Source: Harmonia axyridis
Lineage: Eukaryota; Arthropoda; Insecta; Coleoptera; Coccinellidae
NCBI RefSeq assembly: GCF_914767665.1
Contig: NC_059502.1
Coordinates: forward strand, 62,354,031 to 62,418,030
Direction of reading: 5' to 3'
Length of the DNA: 64,000 bases
Part shown: positions 11,491-23,400 of the stretch, piece by piece
How the letters are laid out: the number at the start of each line of letters is the position of its first letter
How positions within the stretch are numbered: position 1 is the first letter of the stretch
Program-made: the position numbers and the translations under genes
Notes under the pieces: generated by a model
The model's input: the letters and a program-made list of their open reading frames with translations, nothing else
What the model was told of the DNA's origin: nothing
The model's database searches: none

Positions 11491-12824
11491 CAAGGTGATT
11501 CATCGCGATGGCCTATTAGACGTTTATGGAAAACTAATCATAATTTTGTACTGAAAATTTTCATGTTGCGGTTTGAGACAATGATTTTTAGCCCTAGAAT
11601 ATTTTCAGATCTCTACAACTTCAAATTATACCGGAAACAGACTACATACTTCTTTCTTTTTTCGAATGGCACACCTAGTATATTATTGCATCATTAGATA
11701 GCTCTTTTGATGACAATTTCAGCTATATGCCATACCTTGGGTAAAAACTCAACAGTTCAGAGTTATTGGGATTTTTATGAAAAAAATTATGGCGTGAAGG
11801 ACTCAAATTTTGTGGAATATTTCTGTAGAAGGAGTTTTTTTCGAAATAACCTTTTTCATTTTCTTTTCTTCAAATATATAGTATTATAAGACAGGGTGTT
11901 TATCAGAATATCATGAATCAGAACAACTCAAATTCATAAAAACTCAATATTTCCGAATATGAACCTATATTTTTTAATATTTCAGTCAATTCTGCGTATA
12001 CAAAGAGGGGGTTACTTAAGCAAACCCTATACTTAAAATTAATACTTTAAAAGTTATCGAAGAAGAACTTTAAATGCGGAAAACCCGAAATTTCTAACTG
12101 TGTGGAGTAGACTGTGACTTCCGTAAAATACAGAAAGAAATTAAAATTCCATGTTTCTATAACTCAATTTGGCATCCACACTGTTAGAAATTGTGGTTTT
12201 CTCTCATTTGAAGTTTTTCCTCAATTAAAGTTCTTCCTCGATAACTCTCAAAGTATTCATTTTAGGTATAGAGTTTGCTTAAGTAACCTTCATCTTTTTT
12301 ATGCGTAGAATTGACTGAAATAATAAAGAATATAGGTTCTAATTTGAAAATCTCGAGTTTTGATGAGTTTGAGTTGTCCAAGTTCATGATCTTCTGTTGA
12401 ATACCCTGTACATTTTTGGTACAAACCGCAAACAGTTTCATAATACTACGTATTTGCAGAATCGAAAGTGATAAAGGTTTTTTCGAAATAAACTTATTCT
12501 GCAGAAATATTTGAAAAAATGTGAGTCCTCGTCGCCAACATTCTTTTCATAAGAATTCCATTAACCCATCAATCGTTGAGTTTCAACCCAAGGTATGGCT
12601 TATTGGCCTTTTGCTGATATTATCATCAGAAAAGCTATCTAGGCGTGCTACTTGAAATGAGGAAGTATAGTAGTCCGTTTCCGGTAAAACCGGAAGTTGT
12701 AGAGATCTGAAAAAAATTTAGGGAAAAAGATCATTGTCTCAAACACCAACATGCTAATTTTCAGCACAAAATTATGATTAGTTTTCCATAAACATCTGAT
12801 AGGCCATCGCGGTGAATCACCCTG
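11491..12824. mobile_element. Long inverted-repeat (foldback) element, arms ~650 bp
   Basis: The left half and the complement of the right half align along nearly their whole length. Outer ends are CAAGGTGATTCATCGCGATG and the complement CATCGCGGTGAATCACCCTG, each next to TA. Matching blocks follow in order: CTATTAGACGTTTATGGAAA, GAGACAATGATTTT, AGATCTCTACAACTTC, GGCACACCTAGTATATT and TTACTTAAGCAAACCCTATA, reaching the centre near 12150 at TTTCTAACTGTGTGGA. An internal CAGGGTGTTTAT terminus occurs in both arms (11892 and 12410). It encodes no protein. A single arm of the same family lies at 30907-31566. Confidence 0.85.
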
Positions 12825-12840
12825 TATATTGAAGTGTGAC

Positions 12841-13376
12841 TGACTCCGTTAAAATGGCAAATTTTTCGCTGATAAGATTTTTACTATATGTATTCCCAAT
12901 TAGTTCAAAGAAAAATTCAAAAATCGCAGGGCCGTATTAAAAAATTTCAGCATCAATATAAAAATAGTACTCGGCATATGAGATAAAAAAATTTGAATAG
13001 AAATTTGAAAAAAGCGAAAAATATTCAGTGAAAATCAGGTTTCTGTTTGAATGGCGCAATTTTGTATGGTTTTCATGATATGTTGAAAACGGAATATTAC
13101 AAAATTTTCATATCCACTTGATGAAATAATATTTTTGACAAAACAATAACACTGATCTCGAAATTACTGAAAAGAAGTTTAACTCATTTCAATAACTCCC
13201 AGAATCCCTGTTCATTCTCTGAACTGAAAAATGTCCAACAATCATCCACCTGGTATGTTTTCAACAAAGTATAGTCTTCAACAAAATAATCTAATAATTC
13301 TTTTGTGAGCTGATGGAGAATGCCTATAGTAACAATCCTGTTAAATATCAGCGAAAAATCTGCCATTTTAACGGAA
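12841..13376. repeat. Inverted-repeat MITE-like unit next to the foldback element
   Basis: CCGTTAAAATGGCAAATTTT at about 12845 recurs inverted at 13346-13376 (TGCCATTTTAACGGA), followed on both sides by TCGCTGATA-type sequence. The arms match over roughly 45 bp with decay outward toward a TCACCCTATATA end at 13410. It has no coding content. Confidence 0.55.
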
Positions 13377-13783
13377 ATATGAGAGGTCACAGATTCAGCA
13401 TTTTCCATAAATCACCCTATATATCTGAAACCAATATCCTTATTTTAACCCCCAATCCTTGTTCAGTTTGAGGTTCCTTTATCTCCCCTGAGCCGTTGTC
13501 CCTTACGTCACCAGTCACGCTGTATAAATATCACATTCATATTCTAATAAATGAGGGTGAACACAAAATGTACTTCATATCCTCTGCAGAATTCAATATA
13601 AACAAAATTTTACTTAAAACGTCATTCATTTTAGAGTGACAGTGATGTTTTTTTCAAACGACTATCCAATTTTTTTGCCGATTTGTTACTTACTCAATTA
13701 ATGGTATGAAAAGGTGGTACCATAGGTAACAATTTTTTTAGAAAATATCACATTTACTGTGCGAAACTTTCATGGAAGAAAAT

Positions 13784-14260
13784 CTTTATTCAAACCAAAA
13801 ACAAACGAAATTTAGCGCAGATGTTCAATATGTGCTCTGTTAACCATTTGGCACTGCCCTATACGAGTGTAAACACTTTGTGCTAAGGGCATCAAGTCTG
13901 GGGAACGCGGTGACCACTCAATAGGTGCTCGAAGTCCTATCCAATTTCCAGGAAATGTGGAGTCAAAATATTGAAGGGCGTTTTTTCAGAATGAAGAGAA
14001 GCCTCATTTTGTTGATATCAAATATACCGATGGGGTACATCTGCTTTGTCATCATTTGGACGCATTGCTACCAGAGCAGGTACCAAATCAAACCCCAAAA
14101 AAATCAAATAACGTTCTGCTGTAAGAATTTCTTCAAAAAAAAAAAAGGCGCTATTGAACGCCATCCCATTATTTGAATTTCTCGATCATTGCCAAACGGT
14201 CAATGGAGCACATTTTGAACATTTTCGTTGAATTTCGTTTGTATTTTGGATTGAATAAAG
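13784..14260 (-). mobile_element. Inverted-end derivative of an IS630/mariner-type transposon
   Basis: The first ~70 bp (CTTTATTCAAACCAAAAACA onward) recur inverted at 14190-14260. On the minus strand the left part still reads FDSTFPGNWIGLRAPIEW, then SPRSPDLMPL and, after a deletion, the C-terminus NRAHIEHLR. This is the end of a transposase catalytic domain with a W-P/S-PRSPDLxPL motif. Both arms carry the C-terminal coding end, so the unit is two copies of the 3' end facing each other around a broken piece of catalytic domain. Frames are shifted, so it is not functional. Confidence 0.6.
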
Positions 14261-14802
14261 TTTTTTTCGTTTTTTACTCACCTTACACGTGTTGTTTTCT
14301 CAAAAAAAAAATTATCAACGGTTCCAATTGTTTAACACTATCAAATAGGTAAGTTAGCATCTAATGAATCAACAAAAAAAAATTGGGGTTGTCGTTAAAA
14401 AAAAAATTATCAGATCACTCTGAAAAAAGGAATGACCTCATAAATAAATTTTTGTGCTATAAGATGGTTAACAAAAAACTTAAATTGACCTGTCCGAGCT
14501 TTTTCCTAATCAGATAGTTCATTTCAACTTTACAATGATGATCTATTCCGAATTTCTTTTGTCGAATATTCATTAGATATTATAAAAAATGTATCAAAAT
14601 AGAACTAAAATATAAACTTCTACTCACCTTTGCACTAGGTACCTTCTAATTTTAATCTGAAAATAGAAAACAGAAGATTATTGAAGAATTCTACATTGAA
14701 CAAGAACGAAATTGTAATATTTCCATTGTATACGCATAAACATAGATAATAAAAAACGAAACGAGACAAGTTCCACCAAGTCTGAATTTTCGAGTTCTGT
14801 CA
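14261..14802. other. AT-rich stretch
   Basis: Poly-A runs and no recognisable gene lie between the inverted-end element and the large Academ-like transposon. Confidence 0.35.
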
Positions 14803-15323
14803 TAGTCCAAGAGCCCGTGAGTGCCAGACCTTCGGATTTTCATAAAAGCTGAAAATTTTTCTATGTGTGTCCCTAGTACAGGTAAGAATGATCCCCACCC
14901 ATGAAGCTGAGGCAGCGGTGGCTTTGGCAGGTAACAGGTAACAAAGGTGTATAAAATTCCATCTCAAATTTATCATAAAATAAAACTTAATTTTTTTATA
15001 TTTGATTCATAATAATATCAAAACTCGCGTTGCTCATTGCCAGACAGTTAGTATGGTTGCAACCCTCTGCCGGACACCCTTAAACTATTATAATTTATAA
15101 TTATACTTACGTTATATTATAAAATCTCAATTTTATATATAATTTTTTGGGGGCCTATTAATCTATGTTTACATGATAGCCGGACAGTTTCGACGGTTCT
15201 ATCATCTTGCTAGACGCATTCAAAGTGAGCAGTAGTTCGGGGAGCAAGGAACGTATACAGTAACTAGTGCGAGTGAGACAGAGTGCTTGGTCTATTGCGG
15301 TCCTTCACTGCGCATCCACTGTT
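14803..15323. repeat. Left long terminal inverted repeat of the Academ-like element
   Basis: It is inverted relative to 20747-21257. Shared blocks include AAGAGCCCGTGAGTGCCAGA at the outside, CCCACCCATGAAGCTGAGGC in the middle and GCTTGGTCTATTGCGG near the inside. Small differences (for example GTTGCTCATT against GTCGCTCATT) allow the two repeats to be told apart. Confidence 0.95.
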
Positions 15324-15637
15324 ATCAAGTTCAAATTGTGCAGCTTATTTTTTTCTTAGTCAAGAAATTTCATTAAATAAATTTTTACAGTTTGAATAAC
15401 AAATATTTAAAACAGTACTCAGTAAAATTGTTCTAATACAACTCCAATCATATCGAAACTCTAATAATTTTATTTATATTATTTTTCATTTTTACGAAGT
15501 TTATTATTTTCAATTCTATCAAAATTGTAAAGCCAATGAATTAAATGAATGAAATTAAATAAAGTAAATCAAATTTTATTGTTTATTATATCAAAGGGCA
15601 AATTTTTTTTAAAATAAAAAAGTTACAGAAAAATATA

Positions 15638-15643
15638 TTTATT
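15638..15643 (-). promoter_or_regulatory. Polyadenylation signal AATAAA of the Academ-like gene
   Basis: On the minus strand AATAAA lies 12 nt beyond the TAA stop of the spliced transposase gene (stop at 15658-15656), inside the element and before the left inverted repeat. It supports 15656 as the true gene end. Confidence 0.5.
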
Positions 15644-15655
15644 TTAATAAAATCT

Positions 15656-18600
15656 TTAAACATTTTCATCATTTTCATCGTCGTCGTCAATACATCCATA
15701 TTCCTCGTCACTATTATTCCATTCTGTGGATTGATCGTCTTCAATATCGCCTTCTTCATTGTTTTCTGCAATAGTAAAAAAACCAAGTTAATTTAATTAC
15801 AAATAGTCCAAAATTAATGTATAATAATTTAACATAATTATCAAATACCTGGAACTGTTTTTAGAGATTCGCTGACATAAGTCGGTAATTGATCTCCTTC
15901 AAACCATTTAAAATAGTAGTGGTCATTTTCCAGTATCCAACCATTATTTACTGGTTTATATGCTGTTGGCTTTTGTAAGTGAGCGTTGTTCCATATGCTA
16001 CATATGTAATTCGCTCGCAAAAATTGCTGCCATAGCTCACTTTTGCAAGGTGGTAAACAGCTAGCATCGAAATTTTGCAACTTTTTTCGATTAAAAGCTT
16101 CGTTCACATCAGATACTGTATACGAATTAATAAACATTTGTAGCCTAGCAGCATCAACATCATTGATATCATTCATATTGTATAGATAGCATACAAAACT
16201 TTGAATTATATCGAAGATTAATACTTGTTCATTGTTATTTTCGATGATTTTGCTGTCACCAAACTTCATGAATGCTTGTTGAAACTCTACATATTTTTTT
16301 AACAATTTAAACGGTTTTAATTTTGCTTTTCTGTAAAATGCAGGATTGTAATCACATCCTGTGAAAGCGTGTAGTCCAGGTAAACTTCTGCAAATAGATT
16401 CTCCTAATTTGGCGTGTATATTAGTTAGGTCCACATATCTTAAATTATTTCCAGCTCCTGTAAGCATCCAAACATGTGATCCATCATTAAGACGATGCAT
16501 GTGACTTAGCATTATAGCAGCAACATCGGTGTCAACAGTTCGAATCACAATGTTTGCTTCATGGTTAATTTTACACGCGTGGTACACTATTTTGGTGTCT
16601 GCTTCTTCATGCTCTGGGCAAGACAATTCCTCATTTACACCTGACATCACTTTTTTGGCCTCATTAACAGTAAACGAATGACATTTTCTGAAATTTATAT
16701 GTATCATTTTATTGCCAATAAACGGCGCCATTTCGTCAGAAGCCCAGTGTAAAATAAAAAAATCAACTAGAGCTTCTTTAAAATTAGAATTTTTTAATTC
16801 TTTGACAAAGTCACTAGGACGGACTTGTTCAGGACCAGCAATAGTATACTCCAATTGTGCAGATTCAAATCGCAGAGAACGTTCGTATCCTTTTATCGAT
16901 GGGGTAAAATACTGGTCGAAAACGACATCAATTCTTGACGCTTTTAATTGAGTTACCATCTGCAACATTTTTTTAGAAATGTCTCCGAATTTTCTAGGAA
17001 CATTTTTCATTGTATGTAACAAAAAAAAACCGTCAATTATTAGAATATCAATTTGAGATGGCTGTTCATGCTCGGCCTCTTTCTCTAAACATTTCATCAA
17101 AGCAGATTTATCGGTCTTGCAAACGGTCCCATCCAAATGACACATTGACAACGGTACTGAAGTAATCGGGTAGGATAAGATTTTTGAAATGTCAATGCTG
17201 TAATCCATTGAGATTCCCAGCATACGTCCAAATAAATCCCTTTGAATTTTAACTTCTTGAATTTGTCCACCGACTTTAATTTTTTTTTTTTCATAATCTT
17301 TAGAAAAATTATTAATAGATTTTTTTTTAATAGCTTTTTCAAATCGCGTAATATCAGATTGGCATTCAGAAATGAATGTTTTTCGAAGGCTATCGCCGTT
17401 AGCTTCTAAATTTAATAGAAATTCTTCTACTGGCAGTGATGCGGACTTTCCTGATGAAATATTTACTAATTGGTCTTTGGGAACTTCTAAACTGAAAGGA
17501 TTGATAAATTGATCGAAAGTTGCGACAAATTGTTGTAATTGTTTGGCGTTTTTCCTGATATTATGGGGATTCAAATCTGCTGAAATATCTTGATGTTTTT
17601 GTAGTCCAAGTTCAAGATAAACTTGACTTATAATTGTAGATCTCACATCATGGTTTCGAGCCCACCGTTGTCGCGCCGAAATTGAGTTAGTGAAGTGTGT
17701 AACACCTGTCAGCCTTCTTGCAGCTTCTGCATTTATAGTTTGCTCTAGAACCAGGTCAATAGGTTGTCTTGAAAATGGCTTGGTAGTTCTTTTAATTCCA
17801 AAACAGCCTTTTAGGAATCCTTCATACAAATCAGGATGAGTTTTGTCAACTTGCAGTAGATTATCATAATATTTGACGCTCCACCTAGCATAGTTTTGTT
17901 GATTCAATATAAAAAAAATGCTTGTAATTTTAGGTAACACTGATTTAAAGAGTTGAAAATTTCCAGCACGAATACTTCGAGACAAGTCCAAGTAATGATG
18001 TATAAGATTTATATAAATTAGATAAAATTGTGACGTTTTACCATGCTCCCCGTTAAGGGTTTGTTGTTTGTAGATACCGTAGTTATTTATCAGCTCTTTA
18101 AGGCCATCATTTTCAATTTCAAACAAAGAAATTTTGCAATTTTGGAGTCTTTTAACTTCATCTATTATATCCTCAGTTAAGGTAATGTTATCATTTTGTA
18201 AAAATGATTTAAAATGTAGTATTTCTAGTCCTAATGCTACTAAAGGATGCAATCTTTTGCAGCGATTAAAGTGTTTTCCCTCTAAAAACCCATTAACTGA
18301 ACCGTTTGCCAGCAAATTACTCTCAACCATTACAGTAGTCAACCCACAATCATTAATTACTTTACCGATAGCTTTGAAGTAAGCCATCATTATATGAAAT
18401 GGTCCTAAATGAATGAATAAATTATCAAATGTTGGTTTTTCTGTAGCTTGTATTTGTAACGCTACTTTAGCTATAGCTAGATCGTAGGTTACCTGTATGT
18501 AGGGTTGCTGTAAATCTTCAGCTATTTTTTGGCTTTGTTTCATAGTTTCTAATACGATTGGTGTACTGGTTGGAGATGCATTTATCGGCGTCAAGTAAGA

Positions 18601-20634
18601 TATATGTTGTTGTGGACTATCCTGATCATCAATCTGACTATTGAAACCAACCCACATAGGTACATCAGGTAATTCTAAAGCGTGACTAATCATCCATATG
18701 TTGTCAATTTCCGTGTTTATTTGAGAGTCTATACATTCTATATCATCGACTGATAATTGTAACTCACTTGTCATTTTGGGTTTCTTAGGGTATGGCATTT
18801 CATCTATATTTATTTCATCAAATGTTCTTCTTCTTCTTTTTTTATTCGGCGAAGTATTTTCACTTGAAACTTCGGACATTTCAGGCTCGTCAGTTGTATC
18901 TGCATCGATATTTTGGTATATTATTCCGACTGTGTCGTGTAAAGTATCCTTACCACTAGAAGTTTCAACAAAACGATCAAAATTATCGTATGCCACACCA
19001 GTAAAAAGCTCTGGTTTTTTTTTTATTTTTTCTGGACATAAGCTAGACTTTTTCATTGATGTAAATGTAGTTTCAGTTTCTAATTCTTCAACGCCTTGAT
19101 AACTAATACAGTGTCCATATCTGTTTATAATGTCAATTATTTTTCTGCTGCTTGTTAAGCTTTTTAGAGTCATACCTAACATGATATGCTTTGACGTTTT
19201 AACTCGACCATCATGAACTCCGAAAATAACATCTTGACAATAAGAACGAACTAGACGAGAACATTTTTGGCCAGTCTTTCGTTTTTGGTTACATCCACCA
19301 AGAAGGGTAGAATAAAAGTCTGATAATTCTTCTGGTATTGAAACTTCTCCGGATATTAAATGCTGTGATGTTATATTTTTTGTTGATAATTTTTTTTTTT
19401 CTATTTGGAGTATTATTTTTCTCAGAATCAATGCAGATTTTTGTAAAATGTTTTCTTGTTGTAAATTATCCAGTACTGAATCATCGATGGCTTCTAGATA
19501 TTTTGGAGCTAGTATTTTTTTATTACGAACAGTAAAGAATTTTATATCCTTAGAGAATACTTTTAAAATTTTTTCTTCAAGGTGGTGTGCTGTGAAAGTA
19601 GCTGTCATTTGAATAGAATTTTCTTGAAAAATTTTTTCTAATAAATCGATATATGATTCATGTAAATACACTAATAAAAAACACCGCCCTTTTTTAATCA
19701 CATCTTCTTTAATGATTGTACTAATTTCGTTAAAAACTGTTTGATGATACTCCCGGTGATAATGCCACTCCGTTTTGCTAGGCGTTGCTTTTAATGAAGA
19801 TAACTTATTATTAAAATCAACTCGGCATTCAGTATGATAATAGATTTTTGAGCCAGAAAAATTATCCAATTTATTAGAAAAATCTGTAAACTCTTCATGA
19901 CTTTCAATATTAGGTTTGACACTATCTTTAAATTGCTGAACATCAGCTGCATGAAGCAGAATCATTCTCGATCGCACTTTTTTCTTCTTTTTATTACAAA
20001 ATATACAAACAACTTCATTATCATTTTTACCAGCAATATTATCAGTCGAAATATTAACATCTTGAGTTACAAAATTATTATCAATAACTTCTGGTTCGAA
20101 AACGTCAGCAATATCTCGAAGAGTTGCAGATTGTAGACCTATTGATTCACAAATTGGAGCTGGCTGAGATGTCGTGGGAGATTCTGAGGGTACAGACTGT
20201 AAATGAGATTCATTTTCAGATGTCGAAGGTTGTGTTTCTGTGGACTGGGATAGTAAAATTAGTTGAGATGAAGATTCTGTTGACGAAGATTGTAGATCAG
20301 GTAGTTCGGAACTCAAATCTCGTATCGACGACAAGGTTGAAGATGAGTTGCTTGTAATTACACAACTCTCTTGTTTTTTTCCTTTTTGTTTTTCAGCACT
20401 TAATGGTTGAGAGGTGAAATATTTTTTCATAAGACCTGTAAATACCTTGTAACATACTCTGTGATAACCACTCTCGGTGTATTCACTAGGTAAAGTAATG
20501 TCTCTGTATTTTAGCTTATGTATTTTTCGTAATTTAAGAATAGTCTGGCATTTTTTTAAAGTTTCTTCAGAAAATAATATTATGTGTTCATCACTTTTCT
20601 TACAAACAAAGCAAACTATTTTTTCGTCACTCAT
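15656..20634 (-). CDS. Academ-like transposase with zinc modules and XPG/FEN1-type nuclease
   Basis: Exon 1 (20634-15849) is one uninterrupted frame. A donor at 15848-15847 (CCAG then GTATTT) and an acceptor ending at 15766 (TTGCAG) join it in phase to exon 2 (15765-15656), an acidic tail ending DDDDENDENV, giving 1,631 residues. Domains seen: CxxC at 8-11 with HxxC at 58-61; a Ser/Thr/Gln-rich linker; CxxC at 210-213 with HxxC at 267-270; a basic KKRRRR cluster near 600; and a central RNase-H-like candidate region (around LGPFHIMMAYF, VNGFLEGKHFNR and LEQTINAEAARRLTG). The C-terminal nuclease has IIDGFFLLH near 1200, VFDQYFTPSIKGYERSLR near 1241, EEADTKIVYHA near 1342, VDTDVAAIML near 1367 and FTGCDYN near 1424. 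These match the N- and I-regions of XPG/FEN1 nucleases, with their metal-binding acids present. The ATG at 20634 lies about 110 bp inside the right repeat. The role is presumably excision and insertion of its own element in the nucleus. Confidence 0.8.
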
Positions 20635-20746
20635 GATAGCACTTTATTACAACTGATCACATTTATTTTATAAACTGCACAGAAAAATAATACATTTATT
20701 ATGAGCATAGCCGTTCACCAGATAGTTACAATAAACAACAGCTGAT

Positions 20747-21257
20747 GCGCAGTAAAGGGCCGCAATAGACCAAGCGCTCTGTCTCACTCGCACTAGTTAC
20801 TGTATACGCTCCTTGCTCCCCGAACTAATGCTCACTTTGAATGCGTCTAGCAAGATGATAGAACCGTCGAAACTGTCCGGCTATCATGTAAACATAGATT
20901 AATAGGCCCCCAAAAAATTATATATAAAATTGAGATTTTATAATATAACGTAAGTATAATTATAAATTATAATAGTTTAAGGGTGTCCGGCAGAGGGTTG
21001 CAACCATACTAACTGTCTGGCAATGAGCGACGCGAGTTTTGATATTATTATGAATCAAATATAAAAAAATTAAGTTTTATTTTATGATAAATTTGAGATG
21101 GAATTTTATACACCTTTGTTACCTGTTACCTGCCAAAGCCACCGCTGCCTCAGCTTCATGGGTGGGGATCATTCTTACCTGTACTAGGGACACACATAGA
21201 AAAATTTTCAGCTTTTATGAAAATCCGAAGGTCTGGCACTCACGGGCTCTTGCTCTA
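20747..21257. repeat. Right long terminal inverted repeat of the Academ-like element
   Basis: It is inverted relative to 14803-15323. On the minus strand it lies immediately upstream of the transposase ATG, so it probably holds the promoter. It ends GGCTCTTGCTCTA before TCA. Confidence 0.95.
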
Positions 21258-23040
21258 TCAAGTCCGAAGGATGAAGGTCAGCAGCAATGTTGGCCAATTA
21301 ACAATTGGAATAAATGACGATCTGTTACATCAGATTCAACGCTACCTAAGCCAGTACAATATTTCGATATGTAAATAATTTTTATTTCTAGGTATAAGGT
21401 TCTTCAATTCGACTTTTAGAAATAACTTGCAAACTTGCATACAAAGTTTTTTTGGCTGATGAATAATTTGTGAAAACTGAAAAAAATGAAATGAACTTGA
21501 ACAAAGAAAGATTGAGTAAGTAATAGTCATTTATTTCGTTTTACATATTGGATCAAATAAACAACGTTTCAACCACAAAACAGATAAAGTTTATACCTAA
21601 GTGCGAACTTGTAGGTATCTGTTCATTGAACTAGATTATTATCATAACGGAATAATGATAATTCTTAAACGTTTTTACAAATTTCGTGACAATTCCGCAA
21701 ATATGTAATAATATTATCTTTTATCTTCGCAGACTATTTGTCTGATCTCGTTAAAGGTTTAGTCATTTTAAAAAGCATTTTCTAGTGTTATGGAAATTTT
21801 CAAGCACGTCGGAAATTGGTGAAAATTTAGAATACACTGAATACAGTATTGAATTTTCAGTTTTATTTTTCAATCTTAGGAAACAGCGATTCGATGTTGA
21901 GTACTCCCATTTTTCAGAATCAACAATTTTCCTCATTTTAATTCATTTAAGTACCTATAAAGAATAATTTTATGCGAGTACGAATCGTCAAAGCAAAAAT
22001 TATATTTGTGAAAACAAGATTCATTTTTATGAAGAATATCAAAATAATTACGCAATTGAAATGTCAATTTGCCAAAAAATCCAGCTGTACAAAAACACAG
22101 TCCATTTCCAATTTCTATTTTTAAATGTGAATATATGCATTTCTTCAACATTTTTTTCTTTAACAACCTACGCAATAATACATGGCCCTCCTTCAAGTCA
22201 ATTCTATATTGAGGAAATCTGGCTTTTAAAATAAAAAAAATAACGCAACAAATTTTGCTAATAATTTCTTGACATTTTGTTCGTTCGAGAAAATGAATCA
22301 AATCGAAAGAAGTTTTCTTGATGACCGATAAACTAACCTTACAATATAAATTGTGACCTTGTCTTTTGAAACTAAAAAAAAAATCGCGAACGTTAACAAG
22401 TAGACACAAGTCCTACATGGACAATTTCCAGCACACTTACGTCAAAAAGAATGAAGGTCACGGTCAATTCACCAAAATAAATAGCGTCTAATGTAGACAA
22501 CCTACTGATGTCAACTAAAAATATTGCATCAGCCTAAAATAATAAAACACAATAGATCCCAACAACTAATATCGATAATAAAAAAAAAATGAGTTGAGTT
22601 TTTTAGTTGTATTTTGTTTGGGAACAGGTAGAAATCTCCAACCCGCTCACTAACAACAAAATAAGATTTTACCTGTACAAACAAGAACCTTTGTTCGGTA
22701 CCGTTCAACTTTTTTTTTCGAACAAAGAGCAATTTATTACAGAGAGTATTCAAATAAAATCTACGTGAAACGTTTTTTGTGAGAATTCCAGGATAATCTG
22801 AAATTCTGTTAAATTATATCAATGAAAATACTTTCCGTATTTACACCATTGTTTACGGAAAAGAATAAAACAAAACAAAACCATATCATCACGGAACAAA
22901 TACATAAACTGAGAAGTGGTGAATTGTTTTACTCACATTTAATTAATTAGTTTTTTGTAGAAAAATCACAGAAAAGTAGGTAAATAACAGTAGTTTGGAT
23001 AATAGCGGCACACCCGCACCCAAAACGCACCAGCTCTACC
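21258..23040. other. AT-rich stretch without recognised genes
   Basis: Several frames of up to 158 codons occur on the minus strand near 22 kb, but their composition (Phe, Lys, Leu, Asn rich) is that of random AT-rich DNA and no family features are visible. Confidence 0.35.
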
Positions 23041-23400
23041 AGCTGATTGTTTTCACTTCCCTTTCAAACCCACAGAACGATTGATTCAAATTCACCGTGG
23101 TAACGATGTAGTGGAAAGTCAGTCAGCTGTTTCAGCTCTGATCCGATCCGAAGGACCAGCTGTTTCTATGAGAACGCGCAGGCGCACGGAATCCCCTTTG
23201 TTCTCCACGGTAACTACGCAACCCGATTATCACAACATCGGTTCGACGTTGTCGGTTCGTGGCGTATTTCGGTCGTCAAGGGATTTTTTTGAAAGCGAAG
23301 AAGGTCATATTTCTGTACCAACGATTCGTTTTTCAACTACGCACGAAGAGGGACTAAAGATTTCTTGAGGAAAACGACACAAAATGGAGGCTTTTATTGC
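23041..23400. promoter_or_regulatory. CpG-enriched patch, candidate promoter or 5' exon
   Basis: GC content is visibly higher than the surroundings, with roughly 19 CpG dinucleotides in about 240 bp. Three CAGCTG E-box motifs lie at about 23040, 23127 and 23158, and a GCGCAGGCGC motif near 23178 resembles an NRF1 site. A GTGAGT donor on the minus strand lies near 22936, so a minus-strand 5' exon is possible; it could even be a 5' exon of the DOR-like gene 20 kb away. A plus-strand 95-codon frame (23081-23368, Ser/Arg rich) has no recognisable domain. Confidence 0.35.

Larger units (their letters stand above)
14803..21257 (-). mobile_element. Full-length Academ-like DNA transposon (XPG nuclease type)
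   Basis: The 6,455-bp element starts TAGTCCAAGAGCCCGTGAGT and ends with its near complement, flanked by a TCA duplication (14800-14802 and 21258-21260). The terminal inverted repeats are about 510-520 bp and nearly identical; only scattered substitutions are seen. The interior holds one long minus-strand gene (20634 to 15656) with XPG-nuclease landmarks and two N-terminal zinc-binding modules. Known features of Academ elements, namely 3- to 4-bp duplications, a Cys-rich region and an XPG-type nuclease in one large transposase, match what is seen. Intact coding and little divergence between the repeats indicate a recent insertion. Superfamily assignment is by recognition of the nuclease and target-site size, not by a search. 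Confidence 0.8.

Noticed and set aside
17097..20357. Frames of 60 to 107 codons on both strands within the Academ-like gene
   Set aside because: They are shadows of the 1,597-codon frame.
21933..22409. 158-codon minus-strand frame
   Set aside because: Composition is that of AT-rich non-coding sequence (Phe, Leu, Lys, Ile, Cys) and no conserved motif is visible.
23081..23368. 95-codon Ser/Arg-rich plus-strand frame as a protein-coding gene
   Set aside because: It needs a non-ATG start and has no recognisable domain or splice context. The open frame can be explained by the higher GC content of the patch.
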